DNA of 52,237 nt, from assembly GCA_902786965.1 (NCBI GenBank), contig CADAEJ010000006.1, positions 89,805 to 142,041 of the forward strand, read 5' to 3'. Of this stretch, positions 23,543 to 31,752 are shown one piece after another (position 1 is the first letter of the stretch; every line of letters starts with the position of its first letter). Below the pieces are notes generated by a model. The model did no database searches. It had not been told where the DNA came from and saw only the letters and a list, made by a program, of their open reading frames with translations. The translations under genes were made by a program, and so were the position numbers. Origin of the DNA: an uncultured Ruminococcus sp. Its GTDB lineage: Bacteria; Bacillota; Clostridia; Oscillospirales; Ruminococcaceae.

Positions 23543-24148
23543 ATGAATAAGAAAAATCAAAATGGCTTTACCCTGATAGAACTGATCGTAGTAATAGCAA
23601 TTGTCGGAATAGTATCAGCTATTTTGATACCATCTATAATAAGGTATACACGCAAAGCTGCCGCTAAAGCCGATATAGCCAATGCCAGACAGATCTATAA
23701 TTCTGTAAAGACACTTCTCACAGAAGATCCTGATGCTTATAACTCTTTTTACAAGTACAATACGACTAAATTTGATGTCATAACCACCACAGAAAGCGGT
23801 TCAGAAAGCTACAGACTGGTCGTAGTGTGCAGACGCAACGCGGCAGAGGGTGCCAAGGATAAAGTTAAGGACGCACAAGGCTGGCGCGGAGGCAACAACG
23901 AAGCAAAGGGTTTCAGAGATGCTTTGAATGAAAACCTCGGCTATATCGAGGCAGAAAAGGCAAGGTCAATGAAGCTTACATCTCATAAAGATAAGGGCGA
24001 AACAAACGAGTGGCTTATCTGCTACCGTGAAAATGACCCCGAACATATCGAAATATGGTCAGGAAACGTTAAAGGCAAATGGGAATGCGGTCCTGCATAC
24101 AGGGTATACCCATCACCCGAAAAAGAGTATACCAATCCTACAAGATGA
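23543..24148 (+). CDS. Type IV pilin-like (prepilin) protein
   Basis: The 201-residue product has a class III prepilin signal. A short basic leader MNKKNQNG is followed by the cleavage site before Phe (G/FTLIEL), Glu at mature position 5 and a hydrophobic helix IVVIAIVGIVSAILIPSIIRY. The remaining roughly 165 residues are a soluble domain with two Cys late in the chain (WLICY, WECG). It would be processed by a prepilin peptidase and assembled into a pilus or pseudopilus. No assembly ATPase, platform protein or peptidase lies in the window, so this is an isolated pilin. ATG 23543 is the true start; the upstream open frame contains the promoter and leader. Confidence 0.9.
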   Translation: MNKKNQNGFTLIELIVVIAIVGIVSAILIPSIIRYTRKAAAKADIANARQIYNSVKTLLTEDPDAYNSFYKYNTTKFDVITTTESGSESYRLVVVCRRNAAEGAKDKVKDAQGWRGGNNEAKGFRDALNENLGYIEAEKARSMKLTSHKDKGETNEWLICYRENDPEHIEIWSGNVKGKWECGPAYRVYPSPEKEYTNPTR

Positions 24149-24177
24149 CATTCATTAAAACTTTTCCATCGGAAAAA

Positions 24178-24213
24178 GCGCATCGTTCATTTAGTAACGG
24201 TGTGCTTTTTTTT
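24178..24213 (+). terminator. Intrinsic terminator of the pilin-like gene
   Basis: GCGCATCGTT (24178-24187) pairs with AACGGTGTGC (24196-24205) with wobbles, followed by eight T. Confidence 0.85.
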
Positions 24214-24257
24214 GCAGCATAAATAGTCTTCGGAGTGTTGATCTGAGTGGGGTTAAT

Positions 24258-24326
24258 ATGCCTGTTGTTGAATTGTGTCAGTCACTTTACGAGTATAGCA
24301 TGGCAGCAGAAGAGTATTTTGCATAA
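24258..24326 (+). CDS. Possible 22-residue peptide upstream of the 34-residue ORF
   Basis: ATG 24258 is preceded by GTGGGG at 5-6 bases and reads MPVVELCQSLYEYSMAAEEY plus two residues before TAA at 24324. Its stop directly abuts the ribosome binding site of the next tiny ORF (24327-24336), which suggests coupling. It is too short for family assignment, and the call rests only on this arrangement. Confidence 0.3.
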   Translation: MPVVELCQSLYEYSMAAEEYFA

Positions 24327-24341
24327 AAAGGAGAGTCTACA

Positions 24342-24446
24342 ATGGAAAAAGAACAATACACCGAGCTTGAAATGGAAACGATCTTCTTCACAAACGAAGA
24401 TGTCAAAACAGACAGCGGCGTTCTTGAGACCGAAATACACCAATAA
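24342..24446 (+). CDS. 34-residue acidic peptide of unknown function
   Basis: AAAAGGAGAG (24327-24336) lies 5 bases before ATG 24342, a strong ribosome binding site. The peptide opens MEKEQYTELEMETIFFTNED and continues VKTDSG, ending EIHQ. The pattern Y-x-x-x-E-M-E-x-I-x-F-x-x-E-D-V resembles short Y..PE.E...F..EDV peptides that I associate with Clostridia genomes. I cannot name a family. A perfect 11-bp hairpin follows at 24466-24491. It lies between a pilin-like gene and a GGDEF gene. Confidence 0.5.
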   Translation: MEKEQYTELEMETIFFTNEDVKTDSGVLETEIHQ

Positions 24447-24465
24447 AGCCAATAGAATAATATAC

Positions 24466-24491
24466 AAAGCCGTCATTTTTATGGCGGCTTT
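24466..24491 (+). terminator. Perfect hairpin after the tiny ORFs, possible terminator
   Basis: AAAGCCGTCAT pairs with ATGGCGGCTTT across a TTTT loop. The U run after it is short, so termination is uncertain. Confidence 0.5.
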
Positions 24492-24705
24492 GTGCTTGTG
24501 TGATACTTGACAATACTTGCAGGCTGTGATAAAATACTTTCATAAGCAGCAATTTGAAGTTTGTTACATTTAATAATCAAAATTCGATCAAAAGATCAGA
24601 CGATGCCTATGGTATAAATGTTGTTTTGCTGTGCGGGCAATTCTGTCTGTTCAGACCTTTAAGCCTGAACGGCTGTTTGCAGCAGGCGAAGGAAGGTGTG
24701 CGTTC

Positions 24706-25353
24706 TTGAAGCTTAAAGAATTGATAGTTCTTCAGGCGCTGGGCATAGTGTTGTTTGTCACTTTATCAGTTGTTTTGGATATTCTGGACCTGTTCAGCCT
24801 GACAAGCTCGATCATCGTGTTTTCGATCCTTGCGGTGTGCAATGTCATAAATGCATATAGTCAGCTGATAAAGCCTGTGGCGGAATTGAGCTTTTATGAT
24901 GAGCTTACAAACTGCTATAACCGTGTCAGACTCCACAGTAAGATAAAGGAATATGAAAACTACTATACATATGCAGTCGTTTTCTTTGATGTCAACAACC
25001 TGAAAAAAGTGAATGATGTGCACGGACATGAAGATGGCGATAAGATACTTGTTGAAGCAAGCGATCAATTGAAATACTGGTTCAGATACGGCGATCTGTA
25101 CCGTATCGGCGGTGATGAGTTTATTGTAGTGGTTCCAAATATAGAGAAAGAACAGCTCGATACTATCGTTAAGCAGTGGTATCAACAGCTTGAGCCGCTT
25201 AATGCGCAGTACAATGATGCTTTCATATGCGATCTCAGTTATGGAGTATATTATAAATCGGGATCGGATACCGCATCGTTTGAAGATATAATGAACAACG
25301 CAGATAAACAAATGTACACAATGAAGAGAGATATAAAAGCCCAAAGAGGCTAA
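24706..25353 (+). CDS. Membrane GGDEF diguanylate cyclase
   Basis: The 215-residue product has two N-terminal membrane helices (about 5-52) and a GGDEF domain (about 58-213). Key features are YDELTNCYNR at the domain start, VVFFDVNNLKKVND (metal and nucleotide binding), an intact active-site loop RIGGDEF near residue 145, and a terminal NADKQMYTMKRD. No I-site (RxxD) is obvious before GGDEF. It would make cyclic di-GMP from GTP at the membrane. The frame is open from GTG 24631, but TTG 24706 has AGGAAGGTG about 6-8 bases upstream and puts the first helix at the N terminus. The terminator is at 25408. Confidence 0.9.
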   Translation: MKLKELIVLQALGIVLFVTLSVVLDILDLFSLTSSIIVFSILAVCNVINAYSQLIKPVAELSFYDELTNCYNRVRLHSKIKEYENYYTYAVVFFDVNNLKKVNDVHGHEDGDKILVEASDQLKYWFRYGDLYRIGGDEFIVVVPNIEKEQLDTIVKQWYQQLEPLNAQYNDAFICDLSYGVYYKSGSDTASFEDIMNNADKQMYTMKRDIKAQRG

Positions 25354-25407
25354 GATAAAGAAATTATAGGGACAATAAAAACGTATACTCGGGGAATAAA
25401 TCATTTT

Positions 25408-25450
25408 AGGCAGAACATTCAACGGGATAGTTCTGCCTGTTTTTATTTTT
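25408..25450 (+). terminator. Intrinsic terminator of the GGDEF gene
   Basis: AGGCAGAAC (25408-25416) pairs with GTTCTGCCT (25430-25438), followed by GTTTTTATTTTT. Confidence 0.88.
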
Positions 25451-25471
25451 CAAAAATTTTTTAAAAAATCT

Positions 25472-25500
25472 TGTAACGAAACTTGTTTTAGTCCGTCTAA
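25472..25500 (+). promoter_or_regulatory. ECF-type (autoregulatory) promoter
   Basis: TGTAAC (25472-25477), 16-nt spacer, CGTCTAA (25494-25500). This matches the AAC/CGTC pattern recognised by group IV sigma factors and lies directly upstream of an ECF sigma gene, suggesting autoregulation. Confidence 0.7.
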
Positions 25501-25532
25501 CCTATGAAAGCCAAAGAAGGGAGGTGCGGTGA

Positions 25533-26033
25533 TTGGATAAACAGACAGCCGAAAAGCTGTATGATGCCTGTTATATGCGGGTGTATTCATTTGTGATGAC
25601 CCTTGCAAAGAACCAGCATACAGCGCAGGAAATAACACAAGAGACCTTTTATAAAGCGATGACCACCAAACAGACCTTCCGCGGCGAATCAGAGTGTTAT
25701 TCCTGGCTTTGTGCAATAGCAAAGAACCTCTTTATAGACGAAACACGCAGGACTTCCAGATTTCAGGATGAACCCGATGAAACTATCGCGGATACAGACA
25801 GCGACCTTGAGCAGAGCATAACCGATTCTGATGCATCGTTTCGGATACATATGTACCTGCACTCAATGGAAGAGCCATACCGTGAGGTCTTTGAGCTTCG
25901 AGTGTTCGGCGAGCTGTCCTTTGTGCAGATATCAGCTATCTTCGGCAAAACAGAAAGCTGGGCAAGAGTCACCTATCACCGTGCCAGACTAAAGCTTAAA
26001 GAAAGGATGGACAACAATGAAATACAATTGTGA
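25533..26033 (+). CDS. ECF RNA polymerase sigma factor
   Basis: The 166-residue product is a group IV (ECF) sigma factor with region 2 (about 8-75; AQEITQETFYKAMTTKQTF, then SWLCAIAKNLFIDETRR) and region 4 (about 105-160; YREVFELRVFGELSFVQISAIF and an HTH ending SWARVTYHRARLKLKE). The linker is acidic. TTG 25533 is the start, with GGGAGGTG 7 bases before it. It overlaps the next gene by 17 bases and is presumably held inactive by that product. An ECF-type promoter lies 33 bases upstream. Confidence 0.95.
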   Translation: MDKQTAEKLYDACYMRVYSFVMTLAKNQHTAQEITQETFYKAMTTKQTFRGESECYSWLCAIAKNLFIDETRRTSRFQDEPDETIADTDSDLEQSITDSDASFRIHMYLHSMEEPYREVFELRVFGELSFVQISAIFGKTESWARVTYHRARLKLKERMDNNEIQL

Positions 26034-27003
26034 TATTATCAGCGACCTTTTGCCGCTGTATATTGATAACGCCTGTACATCATCAAGCGCACAGGCAGTC
26101 GAGGAGCATCTGGCAGAGTGCAGTGTCTGCACAAAGCTGTATGAAGATATGAAAAACAGCGAGAATGTTCTGGACAGCGAGATAAAAAAAGAGCGTGATG
26201 AGGTGCTTACAAAGCAGTCAAAATACTTCAAGCGCCGCAGCGTACTCGCAGGCAGCATCATCGGCGGTATCTTCTCTATCCCCATACTTGTATGCCTTAT
26301 CGTGAACCTTGCATCAGGTGCCGGGCTAAGTTGGTTCTTTATCGTTCTTACCGCGATGTTCATACCCGCATCACTCACCGTAGTACCGCTTATGATACCG
26401 CAGAACAAAGCACTTTGTACGCTCGGTGCATTCACCGCCAGCCTGCTGACTCTGCTTGGCGTATGCTGCATCTATTCGGGCGGGAGCTGGTTTGCAGTCG
26501 CCGCCTCGTCAGTAGTTTTCGGACTGACAATAGTATTTGCACCCTTCATCGTCCAGGCAAAACCGATAGCCAAGCTGCTCAAAAACAACAAAGGTCTTGC
26601 AGTAGTCTCGGCATATACGCTGATGTATGTTATAATGATGATAAGCATAGGCATCAGCAGCGGCTCGGATTCATTCTTTGATTATGCAGCCGCATATTCG
26701 ATACCCGTACTTGCATATATGTGGACGATGTTTGCAGTTCTTCGCTTTGTCAAACTCAACAGACAGTTAAAAGCTGCAATATGCGTTTTCGTATCATCGC
26801 TTTTCTTCTTCTTTGGCGATACAATGGTAAATCTTTTCCTTGGCAACGGATTTATATTGCCCGGCAGCCCGTTTGAAGATGTAATGTCTGCCGCAGATGT
26901 GCTGGCAAACAGATTTAACTGGGTAGTGCTTATCTTTGGAACGATCCTTTCAGCTGTACTTGCAGCTGTTGGAATATATGAAAACAAAAAGAATAAAAAA
27001 TAA
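26017..27003 (+). CDS. Anti-sigma factor with zinc-finger domain and multiple membrane helices
   Basis: The 328-residue product begins with a zinc-finger anti-sigma domain: CDIISDLLPLYIDNACT, then EEHLAECSVC (H-x3-C-x2-C, about 28-36). About eight membrane helices follow (from about 77 on), more than the usual single helix. The N-terminal domain would bind the co-encoded sigma factor and release it after an envelope signal. The 17-base overlap with the sigma gene supports stoichiometric production. The following DUF4097 lipoprotein is 16 bases downstream and probably in the same operon. Confidence 0.9.
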   Translation: MKYNCDIISDLLPLYIDNACTSSSAQAVEEHLAECSVCTKLYEDMKNSENVLDSEIKKERDEVLTKQSKYFKRRSVLAGSIIGGIFSIPILVCLIVNLASGAGLSWFFIVLTAMFIPASLTVVPLMIPQNKALCTLGAFTASLLTLLGVCCIYSGGSWFAVAASSVVFGLTIVFAPFIVQAKPIAKLLKNNKGLAVVSAYTLMYVIMMISIGISSGSDSFFDYAAAYSIPVLAYMWTMFAVLRFVKLNRQLKAAICVFVSSLFFFFGDTMVNLFLGNGFILPGSPFEDVMSAADVLANRFNWVVLIFGTILSAVLAAVGIYENKKNKK

Positions 27004-27019
27004 CAGGGGGACAAAGAAA

Positions 27020-27961
27020 ATGACAACAAAAAAACTTGCAAAACCAATTATTCTCACACTCGGGCTCGCGTTTATGCTGTGCTGCCTTGCAGGCTGCGTG
27101 GGCATCGGCAACACTTATGCAAATGCCGATAAGTATTCATCGGGCGACCTTGATTACGATGGTGAGATAACCGCACTTGATATCAACTGGTCATCAGGCA
27201 GCGTGAGCGTTTCGCATCACGACAGCAGCTCCGTTACCGTGACCGAGACCTGCAATAAGGATCTTTCCGATGCTAAAAAAGTACACACTTGGGTAGACGG
27301 TAAAACTCTGCGTATCCAGTTCAGCAAATCGGGGGAGAGCTTTGTTTTTGACAGCTATGATAAAAAGCTTGAGATCAAGCTGCCAAAGAACATAGACCTC
27401 AAGTCCGTAGCATATGACGGTTCATCGGCTGATACCGTGTTTGATGAGATAAAAGCCGAAAAGTTTGATATTGATACCTCATCGGGAAAAGTATCACTTA
27501 AAAGCTGCGAGGCAGATGAGGTCATTGCCGACACATCATCGGGCAATATAAATATTGATCTTAAAGGCGATTGCAGCAAGATCACAGCCGATGCGTCATC
27601 AGGTGATGTTTTCGTATCTGCAGGCGAGGTCAGAACAGCAAAGTTTGATACCTCCTCGGGCAAGGTAAATGCAGAACTCAAAAGCGCAGAAAGCATAACC
27701 TGCGATACCTCAAGCGGTGATATGACATTCAAAATGCAAAAAGCACCTTCAAAAATGGATCTTGATGCATCATCGGGCGATGTGACACTGTACCTGCCAA
27801 AGCAAAGCGATGTTAAGATCGAGGCAGATACCTCTTCGGGCGACTTTGAGTCTGATATCTCCTTCTCCAAGAGCGGAGATACCTACACATTAGGCTCGGG
27901 CGACAATACTATCTCCATCGACACCTCCTCAGGTGACATTTACGTTAAAGAGTATAAATAA
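27020..27961 (+). CDS. DUF4097-type lipoprotein with SSG(D/K) beta-helix repeats
   Basis: The 313-residue product has a lipoprotein signal (hydrophobic 10-25, lipobox LAGC) and then a repetitive beta-structure in which D-T/A-S-S-G-D/K/N recurs about every 18-22 residues from about 155 to the end. This is the DUF4097 pattern, predicted to form a beta-helix. Such proteins are often encoded with ECF or PspC-type envelope-stress systems, as here. AGGGGGAC lies 7 bases before ATG 27020. The molecular role is unknown; an envelope sensor or a stress effector is plausible from context. Confidence 0.88.
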   Translation: MTTKKLAKPIILTLGLAFMLCCLAGCVGIGNTYANADKYSSGDLDYDGEITALDINWSSGSVSVSHHDSSSVTVTETCNKDLSDAKKVHTWVDGKTLRIQFSKSGESFVFDSYDKKLEIKLPKNIDLKSVAYDGSSADTVFDEIKAEKFDIDTSSGKVSLKSCEADEVIADTSSGNINIDLKGDCSKITADASSGDVFVSAGEVRTAKFDTSSGKVNAELKSAESITCDTSSGDMTFKMQKAPSKMDLDASSGDVTLYLPKQSDVKIEADTSSGDFESDISFSKSGDTYTLGSGDNTISIDTSSGDIYVKEYK

Positions 27962-27968
27962 ACCAATT

Positions 27969-28000
27969 ATCCCGAAGAGCTTTTGCTCTTTGGGATTTTT
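27969..28000 (+). terminator. Intrinsic terminator of the ECF operon
   Basis: ATCCCGAAGAGC (27969-27980) pairs with GCTCTTTGGGAT (27985-27996), followed by T. Confidence 0.88.
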
Positions 28001-28001
28001 G

Positions 28002-28030
28002 TTGACCAAAGCCTGATTGTGTGATATACT
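28002..28030 (+). promoter_or_regulatory. SigA promoter of cdd
   Basis: TTGACC (28002-28007), 17-nt spacer, TATACT (28025-28030). Confidence 0.85.
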
Positions 28031-28060
28031 GTAAACAATCATATGAAAGCAGGTGATTTT

Positions 28061-28477
28061 ATGATCGATCATAAACAGCTCATTCAAGCAGCGCTTGACA
28101 GTATGCCGAACTCATACGCACCGTATTCAAGCTATAACGTTTCCGCAGCAGTGCTGTGTTCATCGGGGAAGATATACACAGGCGTAAATGTTGAGAACGC
28201 CTCTTACCCCGCGGGCATCTGCGCCGAGAGAACAGCGATATCACACGCTGCTGCCTGCGGAGAGAGAAGGATAGAAGCTATCGCGATAGTCGGCGGCAAA
28301 AACTTCACCCCGAGCGATTACTGCGCCCCCTGCGGCATCTGCCGACAGGTGATGCGTGAATTCTGCGACCCCGATGAAATGATCGTTATAATCGCACGCT
28401 CGGTAAGTGACTATAAGCAGATGACTCTCCAGCAGCTTCTCCCCGAAAGCTTCGGACCCGAAATGCTTGGCAAATAA
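28061..28477 (+). CDS. cdd: Cytidine deaminase
   Basis: The 138-residue product is the homotetrameric type of cytidine deaminase, which converts cytidine and deoxycytidine to uridine and deoxyuridine in pyrimidine salvage. Signatures are YAPYSSYNVSAAV, TGVNVENASYPAGICAERTA (zinc-binding Cys and catalytic Glu near residue 50) and CAPCGICRQVMREF (the two other zinc Cys, about 87-90). ATG 28061 follows AGGTGATTTT. The upstream in-frame ATG 28043 lies only 13 bases after the -10 box and lacks a ribosome binding site. It is a single-gene unit. Confidence 0.96.
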   Translation: MIDHKQLIQAALDSMPNSYAPYSSYNVSAAVLCSSGKIYTGVNVENASYPAGICAERTAISHAAACGERRIEAIAIVGGKNFTPSDYCAPCGICRQVMREFCDPDEMIVIIARSVSDYKQMTLQQLLPESFGPEMLGK

Positions 28478-28489
28478 TGAATACCAAAT

Positions 28490-28516
28490 GCTCTCACGCA
28501 GTGTGGGAGCTTTTTT
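28490..28516 (+). terminator. Intrinsic terminator of cdd
   Basis: GCTCTCAC (28490-28497) pairs with GTGGGAGC (28503-28510), followed by six T. Confidence 0.92.
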
Positions 28517-28581
28517 CGCACAAATTATGAACATCTTTTTTGTGATATATGTAAAAAATGTTGACAGTTGTTATAGTTCCC

Positions 28582-28611
28582 TTGACACCGTACTCTGTTA
28601 TACTTTATAAT
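28582..28611 (+). promoter_or_regulatory. Promoter of the LRR/CWB2 gene
   Basis: TTGACA (28582-28587), 18-nt spacer, TATAAT (28606-28611). Confidence 0.8.
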
Positions 28612-28663
28612 GATTGTGTATAAGTACGTCAACGACCGGCTTATTGAGAATAGGGGTGTAAAA

Positions 28664-30925
28664 ATGAAAAAACGATTTTTATCAGCAGTCCTCGCAGCGT
28701 GTATGCTGCTGGGTTCAGCGGCTGCCTTGCCGCAGGGGACATTCACAGACAGCGTGAGCATCACCGCAAGTGCTGTAACAGAGGGAGATTTCACTTATGT
28801 GCTATCTGCCAATAACAAGTATGCATTGATCACAAAGTATAATAATACGTCAAATACGACCTGTATTATTCCTGATAAACTCGGCAATGTGCCTGTTGAG
28901 GTTATCGGAGCTGAGGCGTTCAAGGGCAAGACAAAGCTGCAAAGGGTCACAGTACCGACATCACTGCGTGTTATAAGCAGCAATGCCTTTGAGAATTGTA
29001 CAGCGCTTACGGTTGTTGATGGATTGAGAAATACACAGCTGACAAGCGTTAGCGATTATGCTTTCAAGGGCTGTACTAATATGAGGAACATCAATTTCCC
29101 GAAAACGCTTGAAATGCTTGGTCTTAATGTGTGTGAGAACTGTTCTTCACTTGAAAGTGTTATCGGACTGCAAAATACAAAGGTAGATTCACTTAACGGT
29201 ACATTTAGAAACTGCAAAAAGCTTAGCAGCATTTTCTTCCCATCAACTGTCAAGACATTGACCAACGGTGCATTTGAAAACAACAGTTCATTGATCACTA
29301 TTGACCTTTCAGGCTGCACAGGGCTAAAAGCTATCGGTAATAATGCGTTTAAAGGCTGTACCGCTCTTAAAACCGTATATATGCCTTCAAGCCTTGAGAC
29401 TCTTGGTGAATATGCGTTTTATGACTGCAAATATCTGACAGGCGAATATATGTTTAAAAACTGCAAAAACCTCAAGTCTATCAAAAAGGAATGCTTCACA
29501 AACTGTGAAAAGCTAAAATCACTGTATGTGCCTTACTCCGCGACCGAAATGGCATACTGCAGCTATGGCTTTTCATATAAAAGCGGCAGCTATGGATTCT
29601 ATGACTGCTCAATCCTGCTTTATAACAGCGGCGATGCTGTTGAGAGCGCTTATAAAAAAGCAAATGAGTATTGGTACAAAAACTTTCCGGGTTATTTTGA
29701 TAGATTTGTAAAATTCGAGTATCTTCAGTGCACTAACCACAACTATACAGACACTGTGACCACACCTGCAACCTGCACCCAAAAGGGAACCAAGACCTAT
29801 ACCTGCACCATCTGCGGCGATACCTACACAAAACCAATTGAAGCTACGGGACATCACTTTGTTGAAAGTATCACTTATGCTGTTGAACTTGATGCGTCAA
29901 CACCTGTAAAGAAAGGCTATACGAAGTATAAGTGCGAAAAATGCTGGGGAACGCTCCCGGACGGCTACAAAACAGTGGTCAAGGATAAGAAGAATGTTCG
30001 TTTTCAGGGCGCATCAAGGTATGAAACTTCACTTCTTATTGCAGAGCGTGTCAGAACTGAAAAATACTCAGGCGGCAAGCTTACAAGTGTAATAGTTGCA
30101 TCGGGTGATGACTTTGCCGATGCTTTGTCCGCAAGCTACCTTTCTGTAGTTGCAAATGCACCGATACTGCTCGTTCCGAAGAATTACAATGTGAAGGTAA
30201 TGAACAATATACTTTCGTTTATCGACTCATCTACCACGACCAATGCCGGCGTTTACGTTATCGGCGGCAAGAATGCTATCCCGCCTCAGACCTTTAACGA
30301 GATCAAGGGCGTAAGATCGTCAACAGAAAGACTTTCCGGTTCAGACAGGTACGAGACCAACAAGCAGGTCATCCTGAAAGCACAGTCTCTGCTCAAAGCA
30401 AACAAAAAGTCGCTTCCGTCAAGCGCAATAGTTGCCGACGGTATGAACTATGCAGATGCGCTTTCGGCTTCTGCGGCAGGCGTTCCGATCATACTTGTCT
30501 ACGGTAAGAGCAAAACGCTCCCTGCAAATGTCAAAAACCTGGTAACCGACGTTTTTAAGGATAAGACACTTGTTATCGCAGGCGGAGAGAGTGCTGTCAG
30601 CAGCGGCATCCAGACAGGGCTTTCAAACATAACATCCACGACCAGAGCAGCAGGCTCGGATCGTTACGCCACTTCTGTAGAAATAGCTAAAAAATTCTTC
30701 CCGTCGCCATCAGCTGTAACTATCGCAACGGGTATGAATTACCCCGATGGTTTGTGCGGCGGTCTGCTGTCATACTCAACAAACTGCCCGATGATATTGA
30801 CCGCTAAAGGTAAAACATCATCAGCAAACGCATATGCTAAAAGCAAGAGCGTATCTACAGCCTGGATACTTGGCGGTACTGCCGCAGTAAGTGATGACGA
30901 TGTCACAAACGTTCTGAAAAAATAA
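28664..30925 (+). CDS. Secreted LRR_5/BspA-like protein with three CWB2 wall-binding repeats
   Basis: The 753-residue product has a signal peptide (MKKRFLSAVLAACMLLGSAA), then BspA-type leucine-rich repeats (about 60-320; AFKGCTALKTVYMPSSLETL). A Cys-containing module follows near 365-430 (PATCTQKGTKTYTCTICGD, then CEKCWG), of a type common in gut Clostridia surface proteins. Three CWB2 repeats (about 455-750) end the chain, marked by ASRYETS, SDRYETN and SDRYATS openings, DFADALSASYL/NYADALSA/NYPDGLCGG cores and VIGGKNAI/IAGGESAV/ILGGTAAV closings. CWB2 would attach it non-covalently to a wall polymer, and LRR_5 suggests protein or host binding. ATG 28664 follows AGGGGTG; the longer frame includes the -10 region. 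Confidence 0.92.
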   Translation: MKKRFLSAVLAACMLLGSAAALPQGTFTDSVSITASAVTEGDFTYVLSANNKYALITKYNNTSNTTCIIPDKLGNVPVEVIGAEAFKGKTKLQRVTVPTSLRVISSNAFENCTALTVVDGLRNTQLTSVSDYAFKGCTNMRNINFPKTLEMLGLNVCENCSSLESVIGLQNTKVDSLNGTFRNCKKLSSIFFPSTVKTLTNGAFENNSSLITIDLSGCTGLKAIGNNAFKGCTALKTVYMPSSLETLGEYAFYDCKYLTGEYMFKNCKNLKSIKKECFTNCEKLKSLYVPYSATEMAYCSYGFSYKSGSYGFYDCSILLYNSGDAVESAYKKANEYWYKNFPGYFDRFVKFEYLQCTNHNYTDTVTTPATCTQKGTKTYTCTICGDTYTKPIEATGHHFVESITYAVELDASTPVKKGYTKYKCEKCWGTLPDGYKTVVKDKKNVRFQGASRYETSLLIAERVRTEKYSGGKLTSVIVASGDDFADALSASYLSVVANAPILLVPKNYNVKVMNNILSFIDSSTTTNAGVYVIGGKNAIPPQTFNEIKGVRSSTERLSGSDRYETNKQVILKAQSLLKANKKSLPSSAIVADGMNYADALSASAAGVPIILVYGKSKTLPANVKNLVTDVFKDKTLVIAGGESAVSSGIQTGLSNITSTTRAAGSDRYATSVEIAKKFFPSPSAVTIATGMNYPDGLCGGLLSYSTNCPMILTAKGKTSSANAYAKSKSVSTAWILGGTAAVSDDDVTNVLKK

Positions 30926-30938
30926 TAACATAATGATC

Positions 30939-30973
30939 AAGGACTGTTGCCCGTGTGGCAGCAGTCCTTTTTT
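30939..30973 (+). terminator. Intrinsic terminator of the LRR/CWB2 gene
   Basis: AAGGACTGTTGCC (30939-30951) pairs with GGCAGCAGTCCTT (30957-30969), and T continue to 30973. Confidence 0.92.
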
Positions 30974-30978
30974 GCGTG

Positions 30979-31752
30979 TTATGAAAGTGTTTGCGCGTCA
31001 ATGTTTTTTTCAGTCTTTTTCAGAGCACCTGCTGTAATGTAAGCCGTGATCGGTATAACGATAATGCACCCTATCGCGCTGAAAAGTATCCGTATGATCT
31101 GCGCTGCAAAAGTCTTGGCATTGACCGCCTGCAAAAACGTGTAATCGCAGTTCTGGAACCATATCAGCAGTGTCATAAAATCACCCAGGAATGCGAACAT
31201 AAGCGTGTTGGTCGTCGTGCATAAAATGTCCTTGCCAATGTTCATTCCCGATATAAAAAGCTCTTTTCTGGTCAGTTCCTTGTTGTTCTCGTGTACCTCG
31301 TAAAGTGCAGAGGAGATAGCGATAGACGAATCGACTGTTGCACCTATCAGGCTTATAAGTATCATTGCGATAGCAATATCGGTGAAATCTATCTTTACAT
31401 CGTAAGAGAACATATTTATCTCCTCGTACGATTCATACCCGAATCCTGCTATGCGCGAAATATACGTCATCGTGAATATCAGCACCGAAAGTATCAGCAG
31501 AACGATACCTATCGCCTTGATGCTTGAAATTGTCTTTATGCTCTCGCCGTTGACAAGGAAAAGCATAACACAGCTGACCGCAAAGCACCCGACCAGCGAG
31601 CAGACGATAGCATTTAGCCCAAGCGCCGTGAAATAGAAAATAACGATAAGTATCACAAAGTTGAGCCCCAGCGATAAAAACAGTTTCAAGCCGCGCTTTT
31701 TGTCGATGTACAGCATAAGCAGCAGCAGTATCACAGCAAGTATAATGTTCAT
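30979..31752 (-). CDS. YibE/F-like integral membrane protein (second of pair)
   Basis: The 257-residue product has about seven membrane helices and a family-like stretch with DIAIAMILISLIGATVDSSI, followed by NKELTRKELFISGMNIGKDI. The family has no settled function; a transport role has been suggested. Its ATG overlaps the stop of the upstream gene (31749-31752, ATGA), so the pair is translationally coupled and may form a complex. It matches the C-terminal half of the partner in layout but lacks an N-terminal extracellular domain. Confidence 0.88.
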   Translation of the reverse strand: MNIILAVILLLLMLYIDKKRGLKLFLSLGLNFVILIVIFYFTALGLNAIVCSLVGCFAVSCVMLFLVNGESIKTISSIKAIGIVLLILSVLIFTMTYISRIAGFGYESYEEINMFSYDVKIDFTDIAIAMILISLIGATVDSSIAISSALYEVHENNKELTRKELFISGMNIGKDILCTTTNTLMFAFLGDFMTLLIWFQNCDYTFLQAVNAKTFAAQIIRILFSAIGCIIVIPITAYITAGALKKTEKNIDAQTLS

